Source of the DNA: Iningainema tapete BLCC-T55
GTDB taxonomy: Bacteria; Cyanobacteriota; Cyanobacteriia; Cyanobacteriales; Nostocaceae
Length of the DNA stretch: 64,000 nt
NCBI RefSeq assembly: GCF_014698965.1
Contig: NZ_JACXAE010000118.1
Coordinates: 186,001 to 250,000, forward strand
Direction of reading: 5' to 3'
Made by a program: the position numbers and the translations under genes. The stretch's first letter is position 1, and each line of letters starts with the position of its first letter. Below, piece after piece: positions 51,591 through 59,763 of the stretch. The notes below the pieces were generated by a model. The model saw nothing but the letters and a program-made list of their open reading frames with translations, was not told the DNA's origin and ran no database searches.

Positions 51591-52195
51591 CTCTTCAAGC
51601 TCATCAGGAAAAACAACACCTTCATACAGCAAAGAAATAGGAAAACGGAAATTAATACTATTCAAGATAACCTCTAATGTTGTTCCATATAGCTGTTGCT
51701 TCTTCAACTGAATAAGAAGTAAGTTCCCATTTTCCGTTTTCATTAAGTCGGTAGCATTCCACATTCATTTTGTCTGCCTCAATGAGAACATATTCTTTTA
51801 AAGTATCAATCCGACGATAATGCCTAAATTTCTTACCAAGGTCAAAAGCTTCCGTACTTGGAGATAGAACTTCTACAATTAAACAGGGATGATAAATAAC
51901 TTTACGCGCTCTTTGATCTCGCGGATCGCAACTAACCATCACATCTGGATAATGAAAAGGTCCCTGAAGTGAAACTCCCAATGCCTGCATCTGCCATCTG
52001 AACTTTACATCCCTTCCCTCGGAGATGATTTTTAAGAGCAGATGCAAGGTTGAGGGCAATATCGTTGTGAGGGATAGTCCCCCCTGTCATGGCAAAGACT
52101 TCCCCGTTAATATATTCGTACTTAACGGGTTGTTGTTCCTCCCATTCTAAATACTCTTGAGGAGTCATTAGTTGATGTTGGGGTTGAGCAATCAT
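51588..52195 (-). pseudogene. Uma2-family endonuclease gene with two frameshifts
   Basis: Three pieces in different frames make one Uma2 protein. From ATG 52195: MIAQPQHQLMTPQEYLEWEE to KVQMADAGIG. After a shift near 51985: VSLQGPFHYPDVMVSCDPRD, LIVEVLSPSTEAFDLGKKF, EYVLIEADKMNVECY. After a second shift near 51695: TTLEVILNSINFRFPISLLY and EGVVFPDELEE, ending at 51588. The Uma2 fold is PD-(D/E)XK-like with the Asp in PDVMV and the Glu in EVLSPS. Members are numerous in cyanobacteria and of unknown role; this copy is inactivated. Confidence 0.82.
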
Positions 52196-52477
52196 TTACA
52201 ATGTCTCCTTTTAGCATTTTTCAATTGGCTTCACTACTATCTTGATTTAATTGTGGTTACAGACTGGAAAGCCCGTATGCTTGCTTAGGGCGGGCAGGAT
52301 GCCCACCCCACAAGAACTGTATTAAATACAACTGAGAACCGCTATATGTGAAAACTATTCAGTTTCAATCCAAGCTCTTACCATCTCAATAGGAATGCCA
52401 ATAGGAGCATAACCGACCGATAGAACGCAATCACTGTCTTATATGCTACCCCATAAAAATAAAAATCGTTTGTAATC
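52196..52477. other. Intergenic region with possible C-terminal gene scrap
   Basis: The left side holds repeat-like GGGCGGGCAGGATGCCCACC. On the minus strand, about 52358-52435 reads DSDCVLSVGYAPIGIPIEMV then RAWIETE and a stop, a protein-like scrap of about 27 codons closed upstream by a stop. I cannot identify the family; it may be the tail of a lost gene. Confidence 0.3.
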
Positions 52478-52867
52478 TTACCAGGTTTCCACTGTTAACC
52501 TATCTATTTCCATAAAGTGCTGATCCCGCGATACTAAAATTAATTTGTACTGCTGGGCGATCGCCGCAATCCAAATATCGTTCTCAGGAATTGGTCGTCC
52601 CTTCAATTTTAAGAAATTTTTAATTTGACCATAGAACTGAGATGTAACCAAATCGCATGGTAAAACTGTATTGCTATTTGTAAACTCTTCTATCCGTGCT
52701 ATGTTGGCAGCCACTCGCCTTGAACGATAAGCTCCATAATAAAGCTCACCAACCACCGTACTAGATATGAACACTTGGTTAGCTTGAGCTAATTTTTCCT
52801 GTACTGAAACGTCTTCCTCAAATAGAGCAATAACAATATTAGTATCTAGCAGAAATCTACCACTCAT
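52478..52867 (-). CDS. vapC: PIN-domain toxin (VapC-like)
   Basis: This 129-residue PIN-domain protein should be an RNase. Acidic metal ligands appear in LLDTNIVIALFEED (Asp8), STVVGELYYGA (Glu about 41), and PENDIWIAAIAQQY (Asp about 100), then SRDQHFMEI near the C-terminus. The antitoxin gene overlaps its start by 11 bases on the same strand, the usual VapBC order (antitoxin first). PIN toxins cut tRNA, rRNA or mRNA when freed from the antitoxin. Confidence 0.87.
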   Translation of the reverse strand: MSGRFLLDTNIVIALFEEDVSVQEKLAQANQVFISSTVVGELYYGAYRSRRVAANIARIEEFTNSNTVLPCDLVTSQFYGQIKNFLKLKGRPIPENDIWIAAIAQQYKLILVSRDQHFMEIDRLTVETW

Positions 52868-53111
52868 CTACGTCAACCTTGCCGCAGTCAGCTTCAATTG
52901 CCTGTGCCATTAGTTCTAAATCCTCTCTAGCAATGGTTCCAGCAAAACGCAATAGGTGGCTACCGGGAATACCCTTCGGCTCTTTTATAGTTTCTTGTGC
53001 CAAAGATTCTACAAAGTTTAGTACCTGATTTAAAGCTGCTTCGGGCAAAAGTTGTAATTTTTCTACAATTTTGTCTTGTACAGATTGCACAATTTTTTTC
53101 TCCTGTTGCAA
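52857..53111 (-). CDS. Antitoxin of the VapC-like pair
   Basis: This 84-residue protein begins with an Ala/Leu/Gln-rich helical region (IVQSVQDKIVEKLQLLPEAA, LNQVLNFVESL), then a linker with GIPGSHLLRFAGTI, and an acidic C-terminus (AIEADCGKVDVDEW) expected to wrap the toxin. It is positioned directly before the PIN toxin gene and overlaps it by 11 bases. The fold resembles DUF2281-like antitoxins common in cyanobacteria; DNA-binding mode is not clear. A promoter should lie in the 53112-53290 region. Confidence 0.75.
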   Translation of the reverse strand: MQQEKKIVQSVQDKIVEKLQLLPEAALNQVLNFVESLAQETIKEPKGIPGSHLLRFAGTIAREDLELMAQAIEADCGKVDVDEW

Positions 53112-53293
53112 AATATATTATCTTTAGTTTATCGCTTATGCATTCATAGCATTTGACACAATTACATAGCGCGTAAACGTGAGCGCGAGTCGGTGCCGCT
53201 CCAGAAGCGGCGAGTGAATAGACATTGCTCTGTTCACTCAGCAAAGATTTAAATATAATTGTCGTATATCATTTATACAACATTGTAACCGGA

Positions 53294-53404
53294 ATGCAAA
53301 GTGCTACAATTATAATCAGCACTAGGTTTCACAATATCCTTAAAGAACTTGCTGGCAGATCAGGAGAGTCGATTCAGGAGAAAGGGCGATCAAACTTACG
53401 TTAG
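53294..53404 (+). pseudogene. Truncated duplicate of the ribbon-helix-helix antitoxin gene
   Basis: The start GTAACCGGAATGCAAAGTGC and the next 70 bases are nearly the same as at 56441-56533. The frame reads MQSATIIISTRFHNILKELA then GRSGESIQ, after which similarity stops and the frame closes at TAG 53402. It is thus a 5' fragment of the gene at 56450, lying 3.15 kb before it and on the same strand. Confidence 0.8.
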
Positions 53405-53484
53405 ACCAATTATTGACTTCACTGCTTAATTTACCTGATTCTTTGTAAAATACTTGGAAAATATTATTATCCTTCTTTTGACTC

Positions 53485-54903
53485 ATGGAAAACAATCAAG
53501 AATACCACATGTCCTCAGATGAATTTCGTCATTGGGGATATAAAACTATTGATTGGATAGCTAATTATTTAGAAACAGTAGAGCAACTGCCTGTTTTATC
53601 TCAAGTAGAACCTGGAGACATTAGAGCTAAACTACCAGAAACAGCCCCGGTAAAAGGAGAGTCTTTTGCAAAGATTTTACAAGATTTAGATGAAATTATC
53701 GTACCAGGATTGACTAATTGGCAGTCTCCAAACTTTTTTGCTTTCTTTCCTACAGGTATTTCTGCACCATCAATTTTAGGAGAATTAGTCAGTGCAGGAC
53801 TTGGAGTTCAAGGAATGTTGTGGGCAACTTCTCCTGCTTGTACTGAGTTAGAAACTCATGTTCTAGACTGGTTAATAGATATGTTGGAACTTCCTTCGCA
53901 GTTTAAATCTTCAACCACAGGAGGAGGAGTAATCCAAGACTCAGCCAGTAGTGCTTCTTTAGTAGCTTTAATAGCAGCAAGAGTTCAGTTAAAAGCAGAT
54001 ATTAATAAATTGGTTGTCTACACTTCTACTCAAGCACACTCTTCAATTGAGAAAGCAGCCAAAATAGCGGGAATTAAGCAAGAAAATTTCCATTTAATTG
54101 AGGTTGATGCTGATTATAGAATGTGTCCGGAATTACTACAACAGCAAATTGTTATAGATATTAAATCTGGATTAATCCCTTTTTATATTGCTGCTACTGT
54201 GGGAACAACTTCATCTCATGCTATAGATCCATTAAGAGAAATAGGTGCGATCGCTCAACTACATAAAATTTGGTTCCATGTTGATGGCGCAATGAGCGGT
54301 ACAGCAGCTATCTGTCCTGAATATCGGTGGATTCACCAAGGATTAGAACTAGCAGACAGTTATTGTTTTAATCCTCATAAATGGATGCTGACTAATTTTG
54401 ATTGTACCTGTTTTTATGTGAAAGAGCGAGCTAAACTGATTCATGCACTATCTATAATGCCTGAATTTCTCAAAAATCAAGCTAGCACGTCTGGGAAAGT
54501 CATTGACTATCGAGACTGGCAGATTTCTTTAGGACGTAGATTTAGAAGCCTCAAACTGTGGTTTGTAATTCGGCACTATGGTATAGAAGGCTTACAGTAT
54601 TATATTCGCAAGCATATTATTTTAGCACAAGAATTTGCTGAATGTGTAAAATCTCATCCTCGTTTTGAGCTAGTTGTGAATCCCCCGTTAAATTTGGTAT
54701 GTTTTCGTCATAAATTTGGTGATGCAATAAACCTTGAAATCATCAACAATATCAACTCCTCAGGTAAAATCTATCTCACTTCCACCAAGCTGGAGCAAAA
54801 ATTAACTTTAAGAATGTCTATTGGACAAGCAACCACAGGTAAAATACACGTACAGCAGGCTTGGCAATTAATTTGTCAAACTGCTGAGAACCTGGTCAAG
54901 TAA
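53485..54903 (+). CDS. PLP-dependent aromatic-L-amino-acid decarboxylase family protein
   Basis: This 472-residue fold-type I PLP enzyme belongs to group II decarboxylases. Motifs are SPACTELETHVLDWLIDMLELP, HSSIEKAAKIAGI, the PLP-binding Asp in WFHVDGAMSG, and the Schiff-base Lys in CFNPHKWMLTNFDC (about residue 302). The C-terminal part includes RFRSLKLWFVIRHYGIEGLQ. Tyrosine, DOPA, tryptophan or phenylalanine are the usual substrates; sequence alone does not decide. bioA starts 3 bases after its stop. Its AT-rich codon use matches the surrounding genome, unlike bioA. The gene begins 80 bases after the truncated antitoxin copy. Confidence 0.9.
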   Translation: MENNQEYHMSSDEFRHWGYKTIDWIANYLETVEQLPVLSQVEPGDIRAKLPETAPVKGESFAKILQDLDEIIVPGLTNWQSPNFFAFFPTGISAPSILGELVSAGLGVQGMLWATSPACTELETHVLDWLIDMLELPSQFKSSTTGGGVIQDSASSASLVALIAARVQLKADINKLVVYTSTQAHSSIEKAAKIAGIKQENFHLIEVDADYRMCPELLQQQIVIDIKSGLIPFYIAATVGTTSSHAIDPLREIGAIAQLHKIWFHVDGAMSGTAAICPEYRWIHQGLELADSYCFNPHKWMLTNFDCTCFYVKERAKLIHALSIMPEFLKNQASTSGKVIDYRDWQISLGRRFRSLKLWFVIRHYGIEGLQYYIRKHIILAQEFAECVKSHPRFELVVNPPLNLVCFRHKFGDAINLEIINNINSSGKIYLTSTKLEQKLTLRMSIGQATTGKIHVQQAWQLICQTAENLVK

Positions 54904-54906
54904 TTC

Positions 54907-56241
54907 ATGGCTCCTACTCCGATCTATAAAATTGCCTACGTCAATAACTTGATATCAGCCCCGATGACTACACAAGTTCATTCGCTCTGGCTTCCTTACG
55001 CACAAATGAAGACTGTTCCGCCCCCATATCGAGTAGTTCGAGCAGAGGGGGTCAAACTCTATCTCGATGATGGCACTGTGCTTATTGACGGCATCTCTTC
55101 TTGGTGGTGTGTTATTCACGGGTACAATCACCCTGTCCTCAATAAGGCGGTTCACGAACAGCTGGCAAAATTCGCTCATGTTATGCTGGGAGGCTTGGTT
55201 AACGATGCAGCCATTCATCTCGCCGAGACGTTAGTCAGGATTACTCCAAATAAGCTCAATCACGTGTTCTTTGCTGACAGCGGCTCAGTGGGGGTAGAGG
55301 TTGCGCTCAAGATGGCAATTCAGTTCTGGCGCAACAAAGGGGTTCCCCAGAAGAGCCGTTTCGTAGCACTCCGCCGGGGGTATCACGGCGACACGACAGG
55401 GGCAATGTCAGTGAGTGACGACGACGAGGGGATGCACCGATTGTTTAAAGGAGTCATACTCCCCCAGTATTTCGTTGATGCACCGGGTGGAGATAACATA
55501 GAGTCTCACGAATGCCAAGCATCGCTTTGTCAACTCGCTGGGCTTCTCGAATCGAACAAGAACCAGATTGCCGCTGTGATCCTCGAACCGGTATTTCAAG
55601 GAGCGGGTGGCTTTCGCTTCTATCCCCCCGAGTATTTATTCCATGCCCGAAGACTGTGTGATGAACATGGGGTACTACTCATATTCGACGAGATAGCAAC
55701 GGGTTTCGGGCGAACAGGAGCCTTATTCGCTGCGGAGCTTGCCAATGTTACCCCGGATATTATGGTGCTTAGTAAAGCGCTCACTGGGGGATACTTCGGA
55801 CTATCGGCGACTATCGCTATAAGTGAAGTTTACGAGTCGTTCCTTGGTGACGATCCGGAACTCGCTTTCATGCACGGACCGACTTTCATGGGAAATGCAA
55901 TCGCCTGCGCTGTGGCTTTGGCAAGTATCAGCCTGATCGAAACCGAAAACTACCTTAGTAAAGTCAAAGCTATTGAGCAAGTGCTCAAAGAAGAGATCCA
56001 AGGATTGGAGGGACCATCGCTTTGCGATGCACGAGTGCTTGGAGCCATAGGAGTCCTGGAGTTTGAATCTCCGTCGAACCTCATAGGATTCAGGGAGTTC
56101 GCTGTAGATCGGGGAGTGTGGCTCCGCCCGTACAGCAAGTGGCTGTACACTATGCCTCCATACATCATTGGTGAGGACGACTTGCGACGAATTACAGCAG
56201 TAATGAAAGAGTGGGTGTCACACCAAGGCAAACACATCTAA
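54907..56241 (+). CDS. bioA: Adenosylmethionine-8-amino-7-oxononanoate aminotransferase (BioA)
   Basis: This class III aminotransferase of 444 residues converts KAPA to DAPA in biotin synthesis, using S-adenosylmethionine as amino donor. BioA blocks are SSWWCVIHGYNHPVLNKA, FADSGSVGVEVALKMA, RGYHGDTTGAMSV, IFDEIATGFGRTGALF, and the PLP Lys in VLSKALTGGYFG. ATG 54907 or 54964 (MTTQVHSLWLPYAQMK) may be the start; the latter fits family N-termini better. The gene is richer in G+C and in codons such as CTC, CGC and TCG than its neighbours and lacks HIP1 sites, so it looks acquired. Many cyanobacteria use BioU for this step; no other bio gene is in the window. Confidence 0.9.
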   Translation: MAPTPIYKIAYVNNLISAPMTTQVHSLWLPYAQMKTVPPPYRVVRAEGVKLYLDDGTVLIDGISSWWCVIHGYNHPVLNKAVHEQLAKFAHVMLGGLVNDAAIHLAETLVRITPNKLNHVFFADSGSVGVEVALKMAIQFWRNKGVPQKSRFVALRRGYHGDTTGAMSVSDDDEGMHRLFKGVILPQYFVDAPGGDNIESHECQASLCQLAGLLESNKNQIAAVILEPVFQGAGGFRFYPPEYLFHARRLCDEHGVLLIFDEIATGFGRTGALFAAELANVTPDIMVLSKALTGGYFGLSATIAISEVYESFLGDDPELAFMHGPTFMGNAIACAVALASISLIETENYLSKVKAIEQVLKEEIQGLEGPSLCDARVLGAIGVLEFESPSNLIGFREFAVDRGVWLRPYSKWLYTMPPYIIGEDDLRRITAVMKEWVSHQGKHI

Positions 56242-56449
56242 ATATTGACGAGCCAGAATAAGATTTGTCAAAACATTTACAATGCTGCTTTAATTAGTAG
56301 TGGGAGGAACTTGAGAAAAGGTTACTTTTTTTGAGTCAACGCAAACCAACTGATTTAAGCTTTCCTCGAATGGATTGCACAATTGTTTTCCTCTTGGCGA
56401 CTTAGATATAATTTGTGTATACCAATTTGTATACAGAATAGTAACCGGA

Positions 56450-56692
56450 ATGCAAAGTGCTACAGTTAGAATCAGCACTACATCTCACAATATTCTTAAA
56501 GAACTTGCTGCAAGCTCAGGAGAGTCGATGCAAGTAATACTCGAACAAGCGATCGAGCAGTATAGAAGACAAGTGTTTTTACAACAAGCCAATCAAGCTT
56601 ATGCTGCTTTACGCAATAACCCAGAAGCATGTCTTGCGGAACTAGAAGAACGGGAAGCTTGGGATGTAACTTTATCTGACGGATTGGAATGA
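56450..56692 (+). CDS. Ribbon-helix-helix antitoxin-like protein (orphan)
   Basis: This 80-residue protein starts at ATG 56450: MQSATVRISTTSHNILKELA is a ribbon-helix-helix DNA-binding start, followed by the helix SSGESMQVILEQAIEQYRRQ and the acidic tail LAELEEREAWDVTLSDGLE. In related loci a PemK/MazF-like toxin follows at once, but here only a nine-codon scrap (MTFKSLQD) comes next, then the convergent tautomerase gene. It is thus an antitoxin without a visible toxin. A truncated copy lies at 53294. Confidence 0.78.
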   Translation: MQSATVRISTTSHNILKELAASSGESMQVILEQAIEQYRRQVFLQQANQAYAALRNNPEACLAELEEREAWDVTLSDGLE

Positions 56693-56737
56693 CATTCAAG
56701 AGTTTGCAAGACTAGGTGATGAAATAACTTTAGCTGC

Positions 56738-57127
56738 TCATACATCAACCTTATAATTAAGTGTGTGTTCGTCACCAGGAAGTCCACGAAAACCCCAGTT
56801 ATGCTTTGGAGTTTCGAGGATTGTGATTTCTAAATCTTGGGGCGAAATGTCGAGTTCTTGCTGAACACGCTCAAACAGTAACCGAATTAACTGCTTTTTT
56901 GCGTCCACACTGCGACCCTCAAACATACTAATCTCAATAATTGTATATCCATCTGTCCGTCCTGATGGATAGAAGAAGTCTGAAGCATGGAGTGGGAAAA
57001 ATCTGTGCGCACGCTTATCAAGCGGATACTGTAAAGCATCCACTACACAGGAATGAATTACATCCGAAAGCTTTTGCTTGATGGGATCTAAATGCTCTTT
57101 GATTCCGTAGATTTTGACTTGTGACAT
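56738..57127 (-). CDS. Tautomerase-family protein without N-terminal proline
   Basis: This 129-residue protein matches the Tautomerase_2/MIF-like group in pattern: IKQKLSDVIHSCVVDALQYP, YTIIEISMFEGRSVDAKKQLIRLLFERVQ, and DLEITILETPKHNWGFRG. Active members expose Pro1 after Met removal; here the start reads MSQVKIYGIKEH, so the catalytic proline is replaced by Ser. It may bind a ligand or have another activity. It converges on the orphan antitoxin gene. The role is unknown. Confidence 0.82.
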   Translation of the reverse strand: MSQVKIYGIKEHLDPIKQKLSDVIHSCVVDALQYPLDKRAHRFFPLHASDFFYPSGRTDGYTIIEISMFEGRSVDAKKQLIRLLFERVQQELDISPQDLEITILETPKHNWGFRGLPGDEHTLNYKVDV

Positions 57128-57210
57128 AAATACGTATAAACTACATAAAAATACTTACTTTATAAAATATATAACAATCTTCGTTAGATTTGTGAACATT
57201 AAGCATCTTG

Positions 57211-57242
57211 AGAAGCCCGACTTCTTAAAGAAGTCGGGCTTC
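57211..57242. repeat. Palindromic repeat, GACTTCTT family
   Basis: AGAAGCCCGACTTCTT/AAAGAAGTCGGGCTTCT is a long hairpin in the 301-base gap (57128-57428) before the PEP-CTERM gene. The same element, with GATCCCC ends, lies in the porin gene (61948-61984). The rest of the gap is AT-rich and must contain the promoters of both divergent genes. Confidence 0.85.
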
Positions 57243-57428
57243 TGATTTCTCAGTTCAGAAAAAACATCTGTTAAAATACTGATTTTCAGATTTATTCATT
57301 AATAATTTAGATGGAAAAATCTATTATGTTTTTAGATTAAAGATCAAGCAATCACTCTAGCATTTTAGTAAATCTGTAGACAATAATTGACTCAAACAGT
57401 CATCAACATTATTCAAAATTTACTAAAA

Positions 57429-58394
57429 ATGCTAGTTAACAAAATGCTCCGCTACACTCAAGTAGCAGTTCCTTTAGTAGCTTCTTGCGTACTCGGCTTT
57501 TGTCAAAATGCAAATGCCTCCACACTGGGTGCGGCTTCAGATTTCAATGCATTCGTTCTGGGAAATATGAACCAAACGTCTGATACTGAGGGCAGATTAG
57601 CTGTTGGTGGAAATGCAACGCTCACTAATTATGGAGTGGGGGACAGACTATCTGACTCCAACGGAACAAGAGACGACCTCATTGTTGGTGGTATACTAAC
57701 TTACAATGGTGGTCAGGTATTTAACGGTAATGTTGTCTATGGTACTGGTACGGCTCCAAAAGTTAGCACTCCAAATGGCACAATCAAACAAGGTAAGCCG
57801 ATTGACTTTGCGGCGGCGGGACAAGAGTTGAAAGCTTTATCTGCTTATTTAGCAACTTTAACTCCTAACAACACTACAACTGTCCACAACTGGGGAGGAG
57901 TAGAGTTAAAAGGTACAAAGTCAGATTTGAACATTTTTAACATTGGTGCATCTGTGTTTGCACCTGGTAATAACGTCAATAATTTCAGTATTGACGGATC
58001 GATGAGTTCTACTATATTGGTCAATGTTGCTGGAAAAGATATTTCGATGAAAAACTTTGGTTTTTCCAATAATCTCCAGGCTGGGTTAAGGCAGAAAGTA
58101 TTATTCAACTTCTATGAAGCTACTAACATCGATCTTCAAAATATAGGCTTTCAGGGTAGCATCCTCGCACCTTTAGCTAACTTAAAAACTACCTATGGCG
58201 ATGTGAATGGTAACGTAATTGTGGCTTCTTCGCAAGGAAGCGGAGAATATCACAATTATTTGTTCAAGGGTACTCTGCCGAAGCCTACCAACATCAATCC
58301 ACCTAAGAAGAAAGTTCCTGAGCCTTCTTCATTAGTCGGTTTAGGAACACTCGCCGCCGGAATAGTTGTGTCAAGGAGAAAACTAATGAGATAG
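57429..58394 (+). CDS. Choice-of-anchor A family exported protein with PEP-CTERM sorting signal
   Basis: This protein of about 321 residues has a signal peptide (VAVPLVASCVLGFCQNANA, cleaved before STLG), then a choice-of-anchor A domain: LGAASDFNAFVLGNMNQTSD, GRLAVGGNATLTNYG, DLIVGGILTYNGGQVFNGNV, and GFQGSILAPLANL. The C-terminal tail VPEPSSLVGLGTLAAGIVVS followed by RRKLMR is a PEP-CTERM sorting signal recognised by an exosortase, with Pro-Glu-Pro, a hydrophobic stretch and a basic end. It is probably secreted or attached to the cell surface or sheath. ATG 57429 is used; the frame opens earlier at a TTG. No exosortase gene is in this window. Confidence 0.88.
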   Translation: MLVNKMLRYTQVAVPLVASCVLGFCQNANASTLGAASDFNAFVLGNMNQTSDTEGRLAVGGNATLTNYGVGDRLSDSNGTRDDLIVGGILTYNGGQVFNGNVVYGTGTAPKVSTPNGTIKQGKPIDFAAAGQELKALSAYLATLTPNNTTTVHNWGGVELKGTKSDLNIFNIGASVFAPGNNVNNFSIDGSMSSTILVNVAGKDISMKNFGFSNNLQAGLRQKVLFNFYEATNIDLQNIGFQGSILAPLANLKTTYGDVNGNVIVASSQGSGEYHNYLFKGTLPKPTNINPPKKKVPEPSSLVGLGTLAAGIVVSRRKLMR

Positions 58395-58538
58395 TAGTGC
58401 GGATAATACTTACTACAATGTCATCATAGCGGCGATCGCAAGCTTTCATCATCTTTATACAAGCGTGCGATCGCCATTATCCATCGAAAGGACTACCATG
58501 AGAGTTGTTGTAATTTTCAAAGGTAACAAGTTTTGTTT

Positions 58539-59312
58539 ATGCGTACATTTTCTGATTGGTGTGGACAACAACTGCAACGGTTAGGTAGGTTAACAACCCT
58601 ATGCTTACTAATTTTAGTTCTCAGTTGGACACTTCCAGCCACAGCAGCCAACCGCATTAGTCCAAGGTTAGAAGAAAACGTCTTACAAATTATCCGTCAA
58701 CACCCAGAAGCAATTCTGGAATCATTACAAGCATATCAACAGCAACAACAGCAAGTTGTACAGCAAATACGGCAGGTATTTTTACAAGATTTAAAAACCA
58801 ATCCGCAAGCAGTAATTGGCGAATCTCCCACCACAGGAGCAACTTCTGCAAAAATTGTGTTGGTAGAGTTCTCAGATTATCAGTGTCCCTACTGTGCAGA
58901 AGCGCATAAAAACCTGAAACAAATCCTCGCCAAAAATCCCGATAAATTTACATTGGTTTACAAGCATTTTCCCTTAGCATCCATTCATAATCAAGCGATC
59001 CCCGCAGCCAAAGCAGCTTGGGCAGCACAACAACAGGGAAAATTCTGGGAATATCATGATGCACTGTTTACCAACCAAAATAAACTGGGTGAAGATTTCT
59101 ACCAAGAAATTGCTAAAAATCTCAATTTGGACTTACCCAAGTTTGAACAGGATCGCAATAATGCTGAAGCCGCGATTCGCAAAGATTTACAGCTAGCTGA
59201 GAGCTTAAGACTTTCTGGTACACCATTCTTTGTCCTTAATAGTGAAAATTTCTCAGGAGCAGTTCAACTAGCGGATCTTGAGAAAATATTTTCTCAAAAT
59301 GCCACAAAGTAA
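58539..59312 (+). CDS. DsbA-like thiol-disulfide oxidoreductase
   Basis: This protein of about 257 residues has an N-terminal hydrophobic signal-anchor (LTTLCLLILVLSWTLPATA) and a thioredoxin-fold domain with the helical insert of DsbA. The active site CPYC lies in VEFSDYQCPYCAEAHKNLKQ, and the cis-Pro loop is SLRLSGTPFFVLN. A Gln-rich helix (LQAYQQQQQQVVQQIRQVFL) precedes it. It probably oxidises or shuffles disulfides in the periplasm or thylakoid lumen. ATG 58539 is chosen; a TTG lies two codons upstream. Two HIP1-like sites lie in the short upstream gap. Confidence 0.88.
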   Translation: MRTFSDWCGQQLQRLGRLTTLCLLILVLSWTLPATAANRISPRLEENVLQIIRQHPEAILESLQAYQQQQQQVVQQIRQVFLQDLKTNPQAVIGESPTTGATSAKIVLVEFSDYQCPYCAEAHKNLKQILAKNPDKFTLVYKHFPLASIHNQAIPAAKAAWAAQQQGKFWEYHDALFTNQNKLGEDFYQEIAKNLNLDLPKFEQDRNNAEAAIRKDLQLAESLRLSGTPFFVLNSENFSGAVQLADLEKIFSQNATK

Positions 59313-59338
59313 AACAATAAACATCTCCAAATAACAAC

Positions 59339-59436
59339 GTAGAGACGCGATGCCCTTCTTAATCGCGACGCTATGCGAACGGGTGACACTCGTTGCGACG
59401 CTCCTTCTCTCAAAGGGAAATGAGCGCGTCTCTACA
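59339..59436. repeat. Long imperfect inverted repeat, GTAGAGACGCG ends
   Basis: This 98-base element begins GTAGAGACGCG and ends CGCGTCTCTACA, with two internal GCGACGCT copies. It looks like an expanded member of the GTAGAGACG palindrome family and lies between the DsbA-like gene and the HigA gene that converges on it. Confidence 0.7.
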
Positions 59437-59441
59437 AGGGT

Positions 59442-59750
59442 TTAGGCTACATTATTCAACGGATGTATGGATATTTGATTGTAAACTTCTGCATTTTCTT
59501 CAAGAGCAAGACGTAGATCGTATTGCGTTTGTAAATTCAACCAAAACTGAGCGCTGTTACCAAAATAGCGAGATAAACGCAAAGCTGTATCTGCTGTAAC
59601 ACTACGTTTTCCAGATAAAATTTCACCAATTCGTGTCTGAGCTACACCTATATCTTTGCTCAATCGATAAGGTGTGATGTTTAGTGGCTCTAAAAATTCT
59701 AGTTGTAGGATTTCTCCTGGGTGGATATTTGGCAGACGGTTGTTATTCAT
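59442..59750 (-). CDS. higA: HigA-type antitoxin (XRE helix-turn-helix)
   Basis: This 102-residue protein has the HigA addiction-module pattern: IHPGEILQLEFLEPLNITPY, then RLSKDIGVAQTRIGEILSGKRSVTADTALRLSRYFGNS, a helix-turn-helix spanning about residues 25-60, and FWLNLQTQYDLRLALEEN. It binds the operator of its own operon and neutralises the toxin encoded just upstream on the same strand (toxin first, as in higBA), 13 bases away. Confidence 0.9.
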   Translation of the reverse strand: MNNNRLPNIHPGEILQLEFLEPLNITPYRLSKDIGVAQTRIGEILSGKRSVTADTALRLSRYFGNSAQFWLNLQTQYDLRLALEENAEVYNQISIHPLNNVA

Positions 59751-59763
59751 AATTATTTCCTCG

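Noticed and set aside
53161-53225. GC-rich stretch resembling a tRNA or structured RNA
   Set aside because: No cloverleaf can be drawn and no conserved T-loop is present; it resembles a dispersed repeat also seen near 37965.
58498-58584. Short frame (28 codons) from ATG 58498 overlapping the DsbA-like gene
   Set aside because: It has an upstream GAAAGGA, but the peptide has no conserved feature and overlaps the better-supported gene start.
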